From: Neoroseomonas oryzicola
Lineage (GTDB): Bacteria > Pseudomonadota > Alphaproteobacteria > Acetobacterales > Acetobacteraceae
Length of the DNA: 64,000 nucleotides
NCBI RefSeq assembly: GCF_012163135.1
Contig: NZ_JAAVUP010000002.1
Location: 248,001 to 312,000 of the forward strand
Direction: 5' to 3'
Part shown: positions 9,515 to 17,932 of the stretch, piece after piece
Numbering within the stretch: position 1 is the first letter of the stretch
How the letters are laid out: every line of letters begins with the position of its first letter
The notes under the pieces: model-generated
What the model saw: only the letters and a program-made list of their open reading frames with translations
What the model was told of the DNA's origin: nothing
The model's database searches: none
Position numbers and translations under genes: made by a program

Positions 9515-10459
9515 ATGCGCGTGCTGGTCCTGGGCGCGGGAGCGCTCGGCGGTTATTTCGGCGGCCGCCTGGCCGAGGCCGGCAGCGCGGACGTCGCCTT
9601 CCTGGTCCGTCCCGGGCGCAGGGCCGCGCTGCAACGCGACGGGCTGCGCATCGACAGCCCTTTCGGCGCCTGGCAGGGCGAGGTGCAGACTGTCGCCGCT
9701 GGCGAGGTCCGTCCCGGCTGGGACGTCGTGCTGCTCTCCTGCAAGGCCTATGACCTCGAGGACGCGATCGCCGCCATCGCCCCGGCGGTGGACGACCGCA
9801 CCGCGATCCTGCCGGTGCTGAACGGGCTCGCGCATATCGATCGCCTTGCGGAGGCCTTCGGAGAGGCGCGCGTGCTCGGGGGCCTGGCGAAGATCCAGGC
9901 GACGCTCGCGCCCGACGGCACGGTGCGCCAGCTGAACGACTGGCGCTGGCTGACCTTCGGCGAGCGCGACGGCACGATGAGCCCGCGCGTCGCGGCGATC
10001 GAGGCGGCCTTCGCGCAGACCCGCGGCGTCGTCGCGCACGCCGTGCCCGACATCATGGCGCGCATGTGGGAGAAGCTGGTCCATCTGGGCACCAGCGCGA
10101 TCGGCACCGTGCTGATGCGCGCCAATGTCGGCGAGATCGCCGCGAGCCCCGGCGGCGTCGCCTTCCTCCATCGCGTGCTCGACCGCAACGCGGCGATCGC
10201 GGCGGCGCACGGTCATCCGATGCGCGAGGCGTTCCTCGCCGAGTACCGCGCGCTGTTCGCCGATCCGAAGAGCGCCTATGCGACCTCGATGCTGCGCGAC
10301 ATCGAAGCGGGCGGGCGCATCGAGGCGGACCACATTCTCGGCTTCCTCGCCGCCGCCGCGCACCGCGCCGATGTCCCCGCTGAGTTGCATGACGCGGCGT
10401 TCCTGCACGCAAAGGCATATGAACAACGCCGCGAGAGGCATCGCCTGCCCAGTAATTGA
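9515..10459 (+). CDS. 2-dehydropantoate 2-reductase family protein (PanE/ApbA)
   Basis: A 314-residue NADPH-dependent ketoacid reductase. The N-terminal Rossmann motif is VLGAGALGGYFGGRLAEAG and a C-terminal helical domain carries MWEKLVHLG (active-site Lys region). In the canonical role it reduces ketopantoate to pantoate for coenzyme A. The window holds no panB or panC, so a catabolic paralogue is possible. GGAGGAAACCC precedes the ATG. Confidence 0.85.
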   Translation: MRVLVLGAGALGGYFGGRLAEAGSADVAFLVRPGRRAALQRDGLRIDSPFGAWQGEVQTVAAGEVRPGWDVVLLSCKAYDLEDAIAAIAPAVDDRTAILPVLNGLAHIDRLAEAFGEARVLGGLAKIQATLAPDGTVRQLNDWRWLTFGERDGTMSPRVAAIEAAFAQTRGVVAHAVPDIMARMWEKLVHLGTSAIGTVLMRANVGEIAASPGGVAFLHRVLDRNAAIAAAHGHPMREAFLAEYRALFADPKSAYATSMLRDIEAGGRIEADHILGFLAAAAHRADVPAELHDAAFLHAKAYEQRRERHRLPSN

Positions 10460-10544
10460 CGTCTGTTGCGCTGCAACATGACAATTGAATGATCGGCTCG
10501 CGCACGCAAGACAAGACTCGCGCGCCGTCGCTTCGCTAGTCTGG

Positions 10545-10564
10545 CTGCAACCAGCTTTTTGCAG
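10545..10564. promoter_or_regulatory. Inverted repeat just upstream of the MarR gene (candidate operator)
   Basis: CTGCAA, an 8-nt spacer and TTGCAG end 7 bp before the MarR start codon. MarR proteins commonly repress their own gene through such palindromes. A second small inverted repeat (GTTGC-GCT-GCAAC) lies shortly after the panE-like stop in the same intergenic stretch. Confidence 0.35.
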
Positions 10565-10571
10565 GCAGGCC

Positions 10572-11030
10572 ATGGACACGCACGACGCCGCACCCCGCTT
10601 CGTCGACGATTACCTGCTGTCGTTGCTTGCGCGCGCGTCTTTTGTCGTGTCCTCGGAATTCCACGACCGGCTGCGCGCGCGGGGCGTCTCGGTGCCGGTG
10701 TGGCGCGTGCTCGCCACGCTGTCCGGCGGGCCGGAGACGGTGACGGCGCTGGCCGAGGCCTGCCTGCTGCAGCAGCCGACCATGACCAAGGTGCTGGACC
10801 GCATGGAGCGCGACGGCATGGTGCGGCGCCAGCAGGACGGGCGCGACCGGCGGCTGGTGCGCGTGCACCTCGCGCCGCGCGGCGAGACCATGGTCGCCGA
10901 CCTCCTCGCCGCCGCGCGCGCGCATGAGGCCGAGGTCGTCGCGCGCCATCCGGATGCCGGGGCCATCAAGGACCTGCTGCGGGCCTTGATCTCGCGCCAG
11001 GGCCGCCGGCCGCGGGCGCGCGGCGCCTGA
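10572..11030 (+). CDS. MarR-family transcriptional regulator
   Basis: A 152-residue winged-helix DNA-binding protein. The recognition region TALAEACLLQQPTMTKVLDR and the wing with DGRDRRLVRVHL are typical of MarR, which acts as a homodimer that releases DNA on binding small phenolic or other ligands. The ATG at 10572 is chosen because upstream codons give no family match. An inverted repeat immediately before the gene is a likely autoregulatory site. The probable targets are itself and the adjacent dehydrogenase. Confidence 0.88.
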   Translation: MDTHDAAPRFVDDYLLSLLARASFVVSSEFHDRLRARGVSVPVWRVLATLSGGPETVTALAEACLLQQPTMTKVLDRMERDGMVRRQQDGRDRRLVRVHLAPRGETMVADLLAAARAHEAEVVARHPDAGAIKDLLRALISRQGRRPRARGA

Positions 11031-11034
11031 CGCC

Positions 11035-11124
11035 ATGCCGCCGATGCACGTGCTGCAGCGGGTCGCGCTGCTGCTGATGGTCGTCTTCGCGCTGGTCCAG
11101 GCGGTCGTCGCCCTGACGCGTTGA
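11035..11124 (+). CDS. Possible 29-residue membrane mini-protein
   Basis: A short frame (MPPMHVLQRVALLLMVVFAL then VQAVVALTR) beginning 4 nt after the MarR stop and consisting mainly of one hydrophobic helix. No strong ribosome binding site is seen and the size is below the reliable limit. The composition is nevertheless what a single-pass mini-protein would have. Confidence 0.2.
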   Translation: MPPMHVLQRVALLLMVVFALVQAVVALTR

Positions 11125-11177
11125 CGCCGCCGCCGCGGCATCGTCTTTTCGGGGGCATCACGCGGGGGACAGCGCGC

Positions 11178-12068
11178 ATGAAGGTCGGCGTCATCGGTCT
11201 GGGCAGCATGGGCATGGGCGCGGCGCTGAGCCTGCTGCGCGCCGGCCACGAGGTGACGGGCTGCGACATGCGCGCCTCGGCGCGGGACGAATTCGCCGCG
11301 GCCGGCGGCGGCGTCGCCGCGACCGGCGCCGAACTGCCCCAGGGCACCGAGGCGGTCGTCGTGCTGGTGGTCAACGCCGCGCAGACCGAAGCCGCGCTGT
11401 TCGGCGAGGGCGGCGCCGCGCCCCGCCTCGCGCCCGGCGCGGTGATCGTGAGCTCCGCGACCATGGGCCCTGACGCCGCGCGCGCGCTGGCGGACAAGGC
11501 GCAGGAACGGCAGTTGCTGTTCCTCGACGCGCCCGTCTCCGGCGGCGCGGTGAAGGCGCGGTCGGGCGAGATGACCGTCATGGCCTCGGGCAGCGCGGCC
11601 GCCTTCGGCGCGGCGGAACCCGTGCTCGGCGCCATCGCGACGAAGGTGTGGCATCTCGGCGAGGAGCCGGGCATCGGTGCGACGGTGAAGGTGGTGCACC
11701 AGCTCCTCGCCGGCGTGCACATCGCGGTGGCGGCGGAGGCGATGGCCCTCGGCATCCGCGCCGGCGCCGATCCGCAGGCGCTCTATGACGTGGTGACGAG
11801 TGCCGCCGGCAATTCCTGGATGTTCGAGAACCGCATGGCGCGCGTGCTGACCGGGGACGACGCGCCGCGCTCTGCGGTGGACATCTTCGTCAAGGACCTC
11901 GGCCTGGTGACCGAGATGGCGCGTTCGCTGAACTTCCCGGTGCCGCTCGCCTCCCAGGCGCAGCAGTTGTTCACCGCGGCGCGCGCCATCGGGCAGGGCG
12001 GCAAGGACGACGGCTTCGTCATCCGCGTCTGGCAGGCGATGACCGGGATCAAGCTGCCGGGGGAGTGA
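11178..12068 (+). CDS. NAD-binding 3-hydroxyisobutyrate/beta-hydroxyacid dehydrogenase family protein
   Basis: A 296-residue oxidoreductase. It shows the N-terminal nucleotide motif GLGSMGMG, the substrate signature DAPVSGGAVKARSGEM and the catalytic Lys in ATVKVVHQLL. Family members oxidise beta-hydroxyacids such as 3-hydroxyisobutyrate, tartronate semialdehyde or L-threonate; this one is closest in feel to the LtnD/GarR side, but that is inference. GGGGGAC precedes the ATG. The gene converges on the cupin gene and overlaps its 3' end by 20 bp. Confidence 0.88.
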   Translation: MKVGVIGLGSMGMGAALSLLRAGHEVTGCDMRASARDEFAAAGGGVAATGAELPQGTEAVVVLVVNAAQTEAALFGEGGAAPRLAPGAVIVSSATMGPDAARALADKAQERQLLFLDAPVSGGAVKARSGEMTVMASGSAAAFGAAEPVLGAIATKVWHLGEEPGIGATVKVVHQLLAGVHIAVAAEAMALGIRAGADPQALYDVVTSAAGNSWMFENRMARVLTGDDAPRSAVDIFVKDLGLVTEMARSLNFPVPLASQAQQLFTAARAIGQGGKDDGFVIRVWQAMTGIKLPGE

Positions 12069-12396
12069 CCGGCGGCAGGTGAATGGCGAGCCACAGCGTC
12101 ACCGCATCGGGGGCCGTGGCGGCAACGCGATGGCGGCAGCCGGCCGGCAGCAGGCACCAGTCGCCAGGCCCGAGGTCTCGCTGAGAGCCGTCCGCGAAGG
12201 CAAGCGTCGCCGCTCCTTCGACCAGCAGGACGAACTCGTCCCAGCCCTGCTCGTACCATTCGCCGTCGCGAACGGCGCGCGAGGCGATGCGCTCGATGCG
12301 CGCCCCACCCGCGGCAGCGAGGTCCGCGAAGGTCTCGCTGCCCGGCGCGGCGGGGGTCGTGCCGTCGCGCAGCTTGCCGAAGCGGGGCGCGGTCAC
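12049..12396 (-). CDS. Small cupin-domain protein
   Basis: A 115-residue single-domain cupin (GWDEFVLLVEGAATLAFADG, then LGPGDWCLLPAGCRHRV) with the usual two beta-barrel motifs; the second His-containing motif is CRHRV. It starts at a GTG overlapping the stop of the upstream amidase (GTGA), so the two genes are almost certainly translationally coupled. Such small cupins bind a metal or small ligand, and an enzymatic role is uncertain. The 3' end overlaps the convergent dehydrogenase by 20 bp. Confidence 0.75.
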   Translation of the reverse strand: MTAPRFGKLRDGTTPAAPGSETFADLAAAGGARIERIASRAVRDGEWYEQGWDEFVLLVEGAATLAFADGSQRDLGPGDWCLLPAGCRHRVAATAPDAVTLWLAIHLPPVTPPAA

Positions 12397-13739
12397 GCCG
12401 CCAGCGCCGCCTCCACCGCCGCCGCCACCTCGAACAGCCGCGCATCGCCCATGTGCTCGCCGGTCAGCATCAGCCCGACCGGCGCCTCTCCCTCGACATG
12501 GCAGGGGATGGAGATCGAGCAGCGATCGAGGAAGTTGCCGACGCTGGTGTTGCGCAGCAGCAGGAGGTTGATGCGGGCATAGTCCGCATCCTCCGCCACT
12601 TCCGTGATGCGCGGGGGCACCAGCGGCACGGTCGGGCAGACCATCGCGTCGAAGGGCGCGGTGCGCGCCGCGGCGGCGGCATTGATGCGCGCGCGCGCCT
12701 CGACCAGTTCGATGTAGTCCGCCGCGCTCATCTGCGCGCCACGCCGGATGCGGGAGACGACGCGCGGATCGTAGGCGTCGCCCTTCTCGGCGATCAGCCG
12801 GTGGTGCCAGGCCCAGGATTCGCTTGCCGCGAAGCCGCCGCCGGCATTGGCCACCGGAATCTCGGCGAGTTCCGGCAGGTCGAATTCGATGACATGCGCG
12901 CCGGCGGCCGACAGCCGCGTCAGGGTGCGCCCGAACACCGCGCCGACCGTCGCATCCATGCCGTCGGTCAGGAAGGTGCCGCGCGGCACGCCGAGGCGCA
13001 GGCCCTTGAGCGGAACAGGCTTCGGCGGCGTGGGGTTCTCCTCGCCCGCCATGAAGCGGTCGACGATCGCGCAATCGGCGACGCTGCGCGCCAGCGGACC
13101 GGCGGAATCGAGCGAGGGCGAGAGCGGCAGGATGCCCTCGATGGTCACGCGCCTGGCCGTCGGCTTCCATCCGACCACGCCGCAGAGCGCGGCCGGGATG
13201 CGGCAGGACCCGCCCGTGTCGGTGCCGAGCCCCGCGAAGCCCATCCCGTCCGCGACGGCGACGCCGGCGCCGGAGGAAGACCCACCCGGCAGACGTCCCG
13301 TCGCGCGGTCCCAGGGGCTCCTCGGCGTGCCGTAATGCGGGTTCACGCCGAGGCCGGAGAAGGCGAACTCCACCATGTTGGTCCGGCCGAGGATGACGAA
13401 GCCGGCGCGGATCAGCCGCTGCACGGATGGCGCCGTCGCCTTGGCCGCCGGCGCGCCCTTCAGCACGACCGAGCCCGAGCGCGTGGTCACGCCGGCCTCG
13501 TCGTAAAGGTCCTTGATGCTGATCGGGATGCCCGCGAAGGGGGAGGGGGCGCGGCCGGCCGTGCGCAGCGCATCCATCGCGGCGGCGGAGGCGCGGGCGG
13601 TGTCCGCATGCACGGTCATGAAGGCGCGCGACCCTTCGCCGGCGGGATCCGCGATGCGCGCCAGCGCGGCCTCGGTCAGCGCGGCGGCGGTGGTGTGGCC
13701 GGCCGCAAGGGCGGCGGCGGCCTCGGCGATGGTCTTCAT
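12393..13739 (-). CDS. Amidase (amidase-signature family)
   Basis: A 448-residue amidase-signature enzyme: Lys in GIPISIKDLYDEAG, the loop PGGSSSGAGVAVA and the nucleophile region GTDTGGSCRIPA. The ATG at 13739 has AGGAG 8 nt upstream; the open frame runs back to 14156 but only through another gene's antisense. The following cupin gene overlaps it. The substrate is unknown. It is the second of three amidases in this window. Confidence 0.9.
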   Translation of the reverse strand: MKTIAEAAAALAAGHTTAAALTEAALARIADPAGEGSRAFMTVHADTARASAAAMDALRTAGRAPSPFAGIPISIKDLYDEAGVTTRSGSVVLKGAPAAKATAPSVQRLIRAGFVILGRTNMVEFAFSGLGVNPHYGTPRSPWDRATGRLPGGSSSGAGVAVADGMGFAGLGTDTGGSCRIPAALCGVVGWKPTARRVTIEGILPLSPSLDSAGPLARSVADCAIVDRFMAGEENPTPPKPVPLKGLRLGVPRGTFLTDGMDATVGAVFGRTLTRLSAAGAHVIEFDLPELAEIPVANAGGGFAASESWAWHHRLIAEKGDAYDPRVVSRIRRGAQMSAADYIELVEARARINAAAAARTAPFDAMVCPTVPLVPPRITEVAEDADYARINLLLLRNTSVGNFLDRCSISIPCHVEGEAPVGLMLTGEHMGDARLFEVAAAVEAALAA

Positions 13740-13902
13740 CCGGCTACTCCTGACGTCGGGCGCATTGTCCCGCTGCCCTCCCGTCCCGGCAAGGCGGGGG
13801 CGGCCGCAAGAATTTGGCGTGTGCAGGGCCGTCGCGGAGGCGTAACTTCTCCCGCAGCCCCCGCGTAGGGATGGCCATGGCCCACCAGCAGTGAGAGCCC
13901 CG

Positions 13903-14457
13903 ATGTTGGACATCGAACGCTTCGTCGCCGATTGCCAGACCGCGATCGCGGAGGACCGGACCCACAAGGCGATGCGGGAGGTCGTCGCGCGCGCCGTGTC
14001 GGACCCCGGTGCCGTGCTCGCCGCCCTCGGTGAGCCGACCCGCGCCGGCGTGTTTCCGATCCTCCGCTCCCCTGGCCTGACGATCCTCAACCTCGTCTGG
14101 GGGCCGCGGATGACGATCATGCCGCACAACCACAACATGTGGGCGGTGATCGGCATCTATACCGGGCGCGAGGACAACATCTTCTGGCGCCGGATCCCCG
14201 AGGAGGACCGGCTCGAGGCCGCGGGCGCCAAGGCGATGGGCGTGGGCGATTGCGCCGCGCTCGGGCGGGACATCATCCACTCCGTCACCAACCCGATCCC
14301 GCGCCTGACCGGCGCGCTGCACGTCTATGGCGGCGACTTCTTCGCCGAAGGGCGCAGCGAATGGGACCCCGAGACGCTGCACGAACAGCCCTACGACGTC
14401 GCCGCGGCGATCCGCCTGTTCGAGGATTCGAACGCCGCGATCGCCCGCGCTCAGTAG
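13903..14457 (+). CDS. Cysteine-dioxygenase-like cupin protein (predicted metal-dependent enzyme)
   Basis: A 184-residue protein of the double-stranded beta-helix superfamily. The HxH pair in MPHNHNMWAVIGIYTGREDN and a later His in DIIHSVTNP are placed as iron ligands are in cysteine dioxygenase-type enzymes. The ATG at 13903 is preferred over a GTG at 13891. The 3' end overlaps the convergent dehydratase by 7 bp. True cysteine dioxygenase activity is not established; the family includes thiol dioxygenases with other substrates. Confidence 0.75.
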   Translation: MLDIERFVADCQTAIAEDRTHKAMREVVARAVSDPGAVLAALGEPTRAGVFPILRSPGLTILNLVWGPRMTIMPHNHNMWAVIGIYTGREDNIFWRRIPEEDRLEAAGAKAMGVGDCAALGRDIIHSVTNPIPRLTGALHVYGGDFFAEGRSEWDPETLHEQPYDVAAAIRLFEDSNAAIARAQ

Positions 14458-16178
14458 ATGTCGGGTTCGGGCGTCGGCAGCGTGCCTTCGAGGAAGCGGA
14501 GGTCGCAGCCCTCGTCCGCCTGGGTCACGTTGTCGAGGTAGAGCGAGGTCCAGCCGCGCGCATAGCGCCGCTTCGGCGGCGTCCAGGCGGCGCGGCGGCG
14601 TTCCATCTCTGCATCGTCCACCAGCAGGTCGAGCCGGCGGTTCGCGACGTCGAGGCGGATCAGGTCGCCATCCTTCACGAAGGCGAGCGGCCCGCCGACA
14701 TGGGATTCCGGCGCGACGTGCAGCACGCAGGTGCCGTAGGAGGTGCCGGACATGCGCGCGTCGCTGATCCGCACCATGTCGCGCACCCCCTGCTTCAGCA
14801 GCTTCTGCGGCAGCGGCAGCATGCCCCATTCCGGCATGCCGGGCCCGCCCTGCGGCCCCGCCTGCTTCAGCACCAGCACGCTGTCCGCGGTGACGTCGAG
14901 GTCCGGATCGTCGAGCCGCTTCTTGAGGTCGGCGTAATCCTCGAACACCACGGCGGGGCCGGTGTGCTGCAGCAGGCGCTGTTCCGAGGCGCTGGTCTTG
15001 ATCACCGCGCCGTTGGGCGCGAGCGAACCCTTCAGCACCGCCAGCCCGCCTTCGGCCTGCAGCGGCTTTTCGAGCGGAAGGATGACGGTCTCGTCGAAGA
15101 TCTCGGCGGTCGCGATGTTCTCTCCGACGGTCTTCCCCGTGACGGTCTTCGCCGACAGGTCGAGATAGGCCGAGATGCGCTTCATGAAGGCGCGCGCGCC
15201 GCCTGCGTAGAAGAAATCCTCCATCAGCTTCTCGCCCGCATTGGGGCGCAGGTTCGCGAGCAGCGGCACCCGCGCCGACAGCCGGTCGAAGCGTTCGAGG
15301 TCGAGCATCACGCCCGCACGCCGCGCCATGGCGATCAGGTGCGGGATGGCGTTGGTCGATCCGCCGAAGGCCATCGTCGTGGTCACGGCGTTGTCGACGC
15401 TGCCCTCGGTGATGATGGCCTGCGGGGTCAAATCCTCCCACACCATCTCGACGATGCGCTTGCCGGATTCCGTCGCCATGCGCGGATGGGCGGAATCCGC
15501 CGCCGGGATCGACGACGCGCCGGGCAGCGCGAAGCCGAGCGCTTCGACCGCCAGCATCATTGTCGCCGCGGTGCCCGCGGTCATGCAGGTGCCGAAGGAC
15601 CGGGCGATGCCGCCTTCCATGTCCTTCCACTGGTCCTGCGTGATGTTCCCCGCGCGCAGTTCCGCGTGGTACTTCCACACGTCGGAACCGGAGCCGAGCG
15701 TCTTGCCGCGCCAGTTGCCGCGCAGCATCGGCCCGGCGGGCACGAAGATGCAGGGCAGGCCCGAGCTGATCGCGCCCATCATCAGCCCCGGCGGCGTCTT
15801 GTCGCAGCCGCCGAGCAGCACGAGCCCGTCGCAGGGATGGGACCGCGCCAGTTCCTCCGTCTCCATCGCCAGCAGGTTGCGATACAGCATCGAGGTCGGC
15901 TTCTGGTACTGCTCGGTCACCGGATGCGCGGGCAGCTCCACCGGGAAGCCGCCGGCCTGCCAGACGCCGCGCTTCACTTCCTCCGCCCGGGTGCGGAAGT
16001 GGAAGTGGCAGGGGCTCAGTTCCGACCAGGTGTTGATGATGCCGATGACCGGCTTGCCGCGGAAATCGCTCTCGGAATAACCGGCCTGCAGCATGCGGCT
16101 GCGATGGCCGAAGGCACGGAGGTCCTCGACGCCGAACCAGCGATGGCTGCGCAGTTGCTCGGGGGTCTTGCGGGGCAT
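14451..16178 (-). CDS. IlvD/Edd-family sugar-acid dehydratase (L-arabonate/D-xylonate dehydratase type)
   Basis: A 575-residue Fe-S dehydratase that removes water from a sugar acid to give a 2-keto-3-deoxy acid. Three candidate cluster cysteines are visible in SELSPCHFHF, LLGGCDKTPPG and SFGTCMTAGTA, along with GGSTNAIPH and RISDARMSGTSYGT. The opening (RSHRWFGVEDLRAFGHRSRM, then GKPVIGIINTWS) matches the pentonate/aldonate dehydratase branch rather than IlvD of isoleucine-valine synthesis. GCAGGAGGAGGAAACC precedes the ATG. It is divergent from the GntR gene across a palindromic operator and is presumably part of that regulon. Confidence 0.9.
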   Translation of the reverse strand: MPRKTPEQLRSHRWFGVEDLRAFGHRSRMLQAGYSESDFRGKPVIGIINTWSELSPCHFHFRTRAEEVKRGVWQAGGFPVELPAHPVTEQYQKPTSMLYRNLLAMETEELARSHPCDGLVLLGGCDKTPPGLMMGAISSGLPCIFVPAGPMLRGNWRGKTLGSGSDVWKYHAELRAGNITQDQWKDMEGGIARSFGTCMTAGTAATMMLAVEALGFALPGASSIPAADSAHPRMATESGKRIVEMVWEDLTPQAIITEGSVDNAVTTTMAFGGSTNAIPHLIAMARRAGVMLDLERFDRLSARVPLLANLRPNAGEKLMEDFFYAGGARAFMKRISAYLDLSAKTVTGKTVGENIATAEIFDETVILPLEKPLQAEGGLAVLKGSLAPNGAVIKTSASEQRLLQHTGPAVVFEDYADLKKRLDDPDLDVTADSVLVLKQAGPQGGPGMPEWGMLPLPQKLLKQGVRDMVRISDARMSGTSYGTCVLHVAPESHVGGPLAFVKDGDLIRLDVANRRLDLLVDDAEMERRRAAWTPPKRRYARGWTSLYLDNVTQADEGCDLRFLEGTLPTPEPDIY

Positions 16179-16210
16179 GGTTTCCTCCTCCTGCTTCCCC
16201 GCCACGCTGC

Positions 16211-16228
16211 CAACTGCTATGGCAGTTG
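16211..16228. promoter_or_regulatory. Perfect palindromic operator between the dehydratase and GntR genes
   Basis: CAACTGC, a 4-nt spacer and GCAGTTG lie in the 53-bp divergent intergenic region and end 3 bp before the regulator's ATG. A site matching at 15 of 18 positions lies before the TRAP gene at 17867-17884. Both are consistent with binding by the GntR/FCD regulator encoded here. Confidence 0.65.
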
Positions 16229-16231
16229 TCC

Positions 16232-16942
16232 ATGGCCGCCGAGACAGCCCGACAGAGGCTCGCCCCGCTGGCCGAGGAGGACACGCTTTCCCTCGGCGAA
16301 CGCGCCTACCGGCGCCTGCGCGAATCCATCGTGCAGGGGATGCTGCCCGCCGGCCGCAAGATCTCCGAACGCTCCATCGCGACGGAACTCGGCATCTCCG
16401 CCCAGCCGGTGCGCGAGGCGCTGCGACGGCTCGAGCAGGACGGCATGGTCGTCACCCTGCCGCGCCGCGGCACGGTGGTCGCCGAGGTCGGGCCCGCGCA
16501 GCTCGGCGAACTGGGCCGGATCCGCGCGGCGCTGGAAGGGGTGGCCTGCGCGCTGGCGGCGGAACGGATCGATGCCGGCAGCCTCGGGGCACTCGCCGCC
16601 ATCCTCAAGCGCATGACCGCCGGCACCGAGGCGGGCGACACCGAGGCACTGGACGAGGCCAATGAGGAATTCCACGCCCTGATCCACCGCGCGACCGGCA
16701 ACCTGTTCCTGATCCGCTCGCTCGGCTCGCTCAGGGCCTATGACCATCTTGGCCGCCATCGCGCGATCGGCAGCACGCCGCGCGACCTGCCCAAGGCGCT
16801 CGCCGAGCACAAGGGGATCGTGGCCGCGCTGCGGCGCCACGATCCCGCCCTCGCGGAGGCCCGCATGCGGCATCACATCCTGCGATCGCTGGTGACCAAC
16901 GGCGTGCTGCCGCCGCCGCCGCGCCCGATGCGCCGGCCATGA
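16232..16942 (+). CDS. GntR-family transcriptional regulator with FCD domain
   Basis: A 236-residue regulator. The N-terminal winged helix (ERAYRRLRESIVQGMLPAGR, then TELGISAQPVREALRRLEQD) is typical of GntR. The C-terminal all-helical FCD effector domain has FHALIHRATGN and a late HHIL that may contribute metal ligands. Such regulators respond to sugar acids and related carboxylates. The start at 16232 leaves almost no leader; a TTG at 16226 inside the palindrome is the alternative. The stop overlaps the next ORF (ATGA), so regulator and DapA-like enzyme are co-transcribed. Confidence 0.9.
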   Translation: MAAETARQRLAPLAEEDTLSLGERAYRRLRESIVQGMLPAGRKISERSIATELGISAQPVREALRRLEQDGMVVTLPRRGTVVAEVGPAQLGELGRIRAALEGVACALAAERIDAGSLGALAAILKRMTAGTEAGDTEALDEANEEFHALIHRATGNLFLIRSLGSLRAYDHLGRHRAIGSTPRDLPKALAEHKGIVAALRRHDPALAEARMRHHILRSLVTNGVLPPPPRPMRRP

Positions 16943-17838
16943 CCGTGCGGGCGGCGCTGGCCGGCATCTCCGGCATCCTGGTCACCCCCTTCGATGCGGC
17001 GGACGAGATCGCGCCGGCGCGCCTCGCCCCCATCGTCGCGCGCTGCGCCGCGGCGGGCGTCGATGCGCTGACGGTCAACGGCAACACCTCGGAATTCTAT
17101 GGCCTGTCCTACGCCGAGGCGGAGCGGATGCAAGCCGAGGTGCCGGCGATCGTGGCGGGCCGCGCGCGGGTCGTCGCCGGCATCGGGCGGTCGGTGAAGG
17201 AGGCGGTGCGCCTCGCGGCGCGCGCCAAGGCCGACGGCGCCGACGCGATCATGGTGCACCAGCCGCCCGATCCCTTCGTCAGCCCGCGCGGCGTGGTCGA
17301 TTACGTCCGCCGCGCCGGGGAGGCGGCCGGGCTGCCGGTCGTGCTGTATCTCCGCAATCCCGGTATCGGGGATGGCGCCGTCGCCGCGCTCTGCGCGCTG
17401 CCCGGCGTCGTCGCGGTGAAATGGGCGAGTCCCGACATGATGGCCTTGGCGCGCGCGATGCGCGCCGCACCCGACGTGCTGTTCGTCTGCGGCCTGGCCG
17501 AACCCTGGGCGCCGGCCATGACCGGGCTGGGCGCGCAGGGCTTCACCTCGGGGCTGATCAGTGTCGCGCCGGATCGTTCGGTCGCCATCCTGCAGGCGCT
17601 ACGGGCGGGTGATTTCGCAGATGCGAATGCGCGCATCGCCGAAATTGCCGCCTTCGAGGCGCTGCGCGCCGAGGAGCAGAACGGCGCCAATGTCTCGGTG
17701 GTCAAGGCCGCCCTCGCGCTGATGGGCGAGGATGCCGGGCCGACCCGCCCGCCCGCCGCCTGGCCTCTCGCCGATGATTCGCTCGCGCGGCTCAGGACGC
17801 TCATGGCAGGCTGGGGCCTCGTCCGGGACGGCCGTTGA
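16939..17838 (+). CDS. DapA/dihydrodipicolinate synthase family lyase or dehydratase
   Basis: A 299-residue class I aldolase-type barrel enzyme. VNGNTSEFYGLSYAEAERM is the substrate loop, Tyr in VVLYLRNPG and Lys in VVAVKWASPD are the expected Schiff-base pair. Lysine biosynthesis is unlikely given the setting next to an aldonate dehydratase, a TRAP importer and a uronate dehydrogenase. More likely roles are a 2-keto-3-deoxy-sugar-acid dehydratase (giving alpha-ketoglutarate semialdehyde) or aldolase. Which of these holds cannot be decided from sequence alone. Confidence 0.85.
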   Translation: MTVRAALAGISGILVTPFDAADEIAPARLAPIVARCAAAGVDALTVNGNTSEFYGLSYAEAERMQAEVPAIVAGRARVVAGIGRSVKEAVRLAARAKADGADAIMVHQPPDPFVSPRGVVDYVRRAGEAAGLPVVLYLRNPGIGDGAVAALCALPGVVAVKWASPDMMALARAMRAAPDVLFVCGLAEPWAPAMTGLGAQGFTSGLISVAPDRSVAILQALRAGDFADANARIAEIAAFEALRAEEQNGANVSVVKAALALMGEDAGPTRPPAAWPLADDSLARLRTLMAGWGLVRDGR

Positions 17839-17866
17839 CGGCCGGCGCCGGGGCGCGCCAGACTGC

Positions 17867-17884
17867 TATCTGCTATTGCAGTTG
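17867..17884. promoter_or_regulatory. Second copy of the GntR operator, upstream of the TRAP operon
   Basis: The site centres on CTGC-TATT-GCAG followed by TTG and matches 15 of the 18 positions of the palindrome at 16211-16228. An extra ACTGCTAT half-site lies directly before it (17862-17869). It sits 49 bp before the dctP-like start, a position suited to repression of the transporter. Confidence 0.6.
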
Positions 17885-17932
17885 ATCCATTCGAGGGGCG
17901 GCCCACGCCCCCGACCCGAGGAGGAGTGGTCC

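Noticed and set aside
10485..10571. Upstream extension of the MarR frame
   Set aside because: The added residues have no family similarity and overlap the inverted repeats of the intergenic region; the ATG at 10572 gives a normal MarR length.
13744..16284. 846-residue minus-strand frame covering the dehydratase region
   Set aside because: It is a shifted frame of the IlvD/Edd gene; the true frame carries all family motifs.
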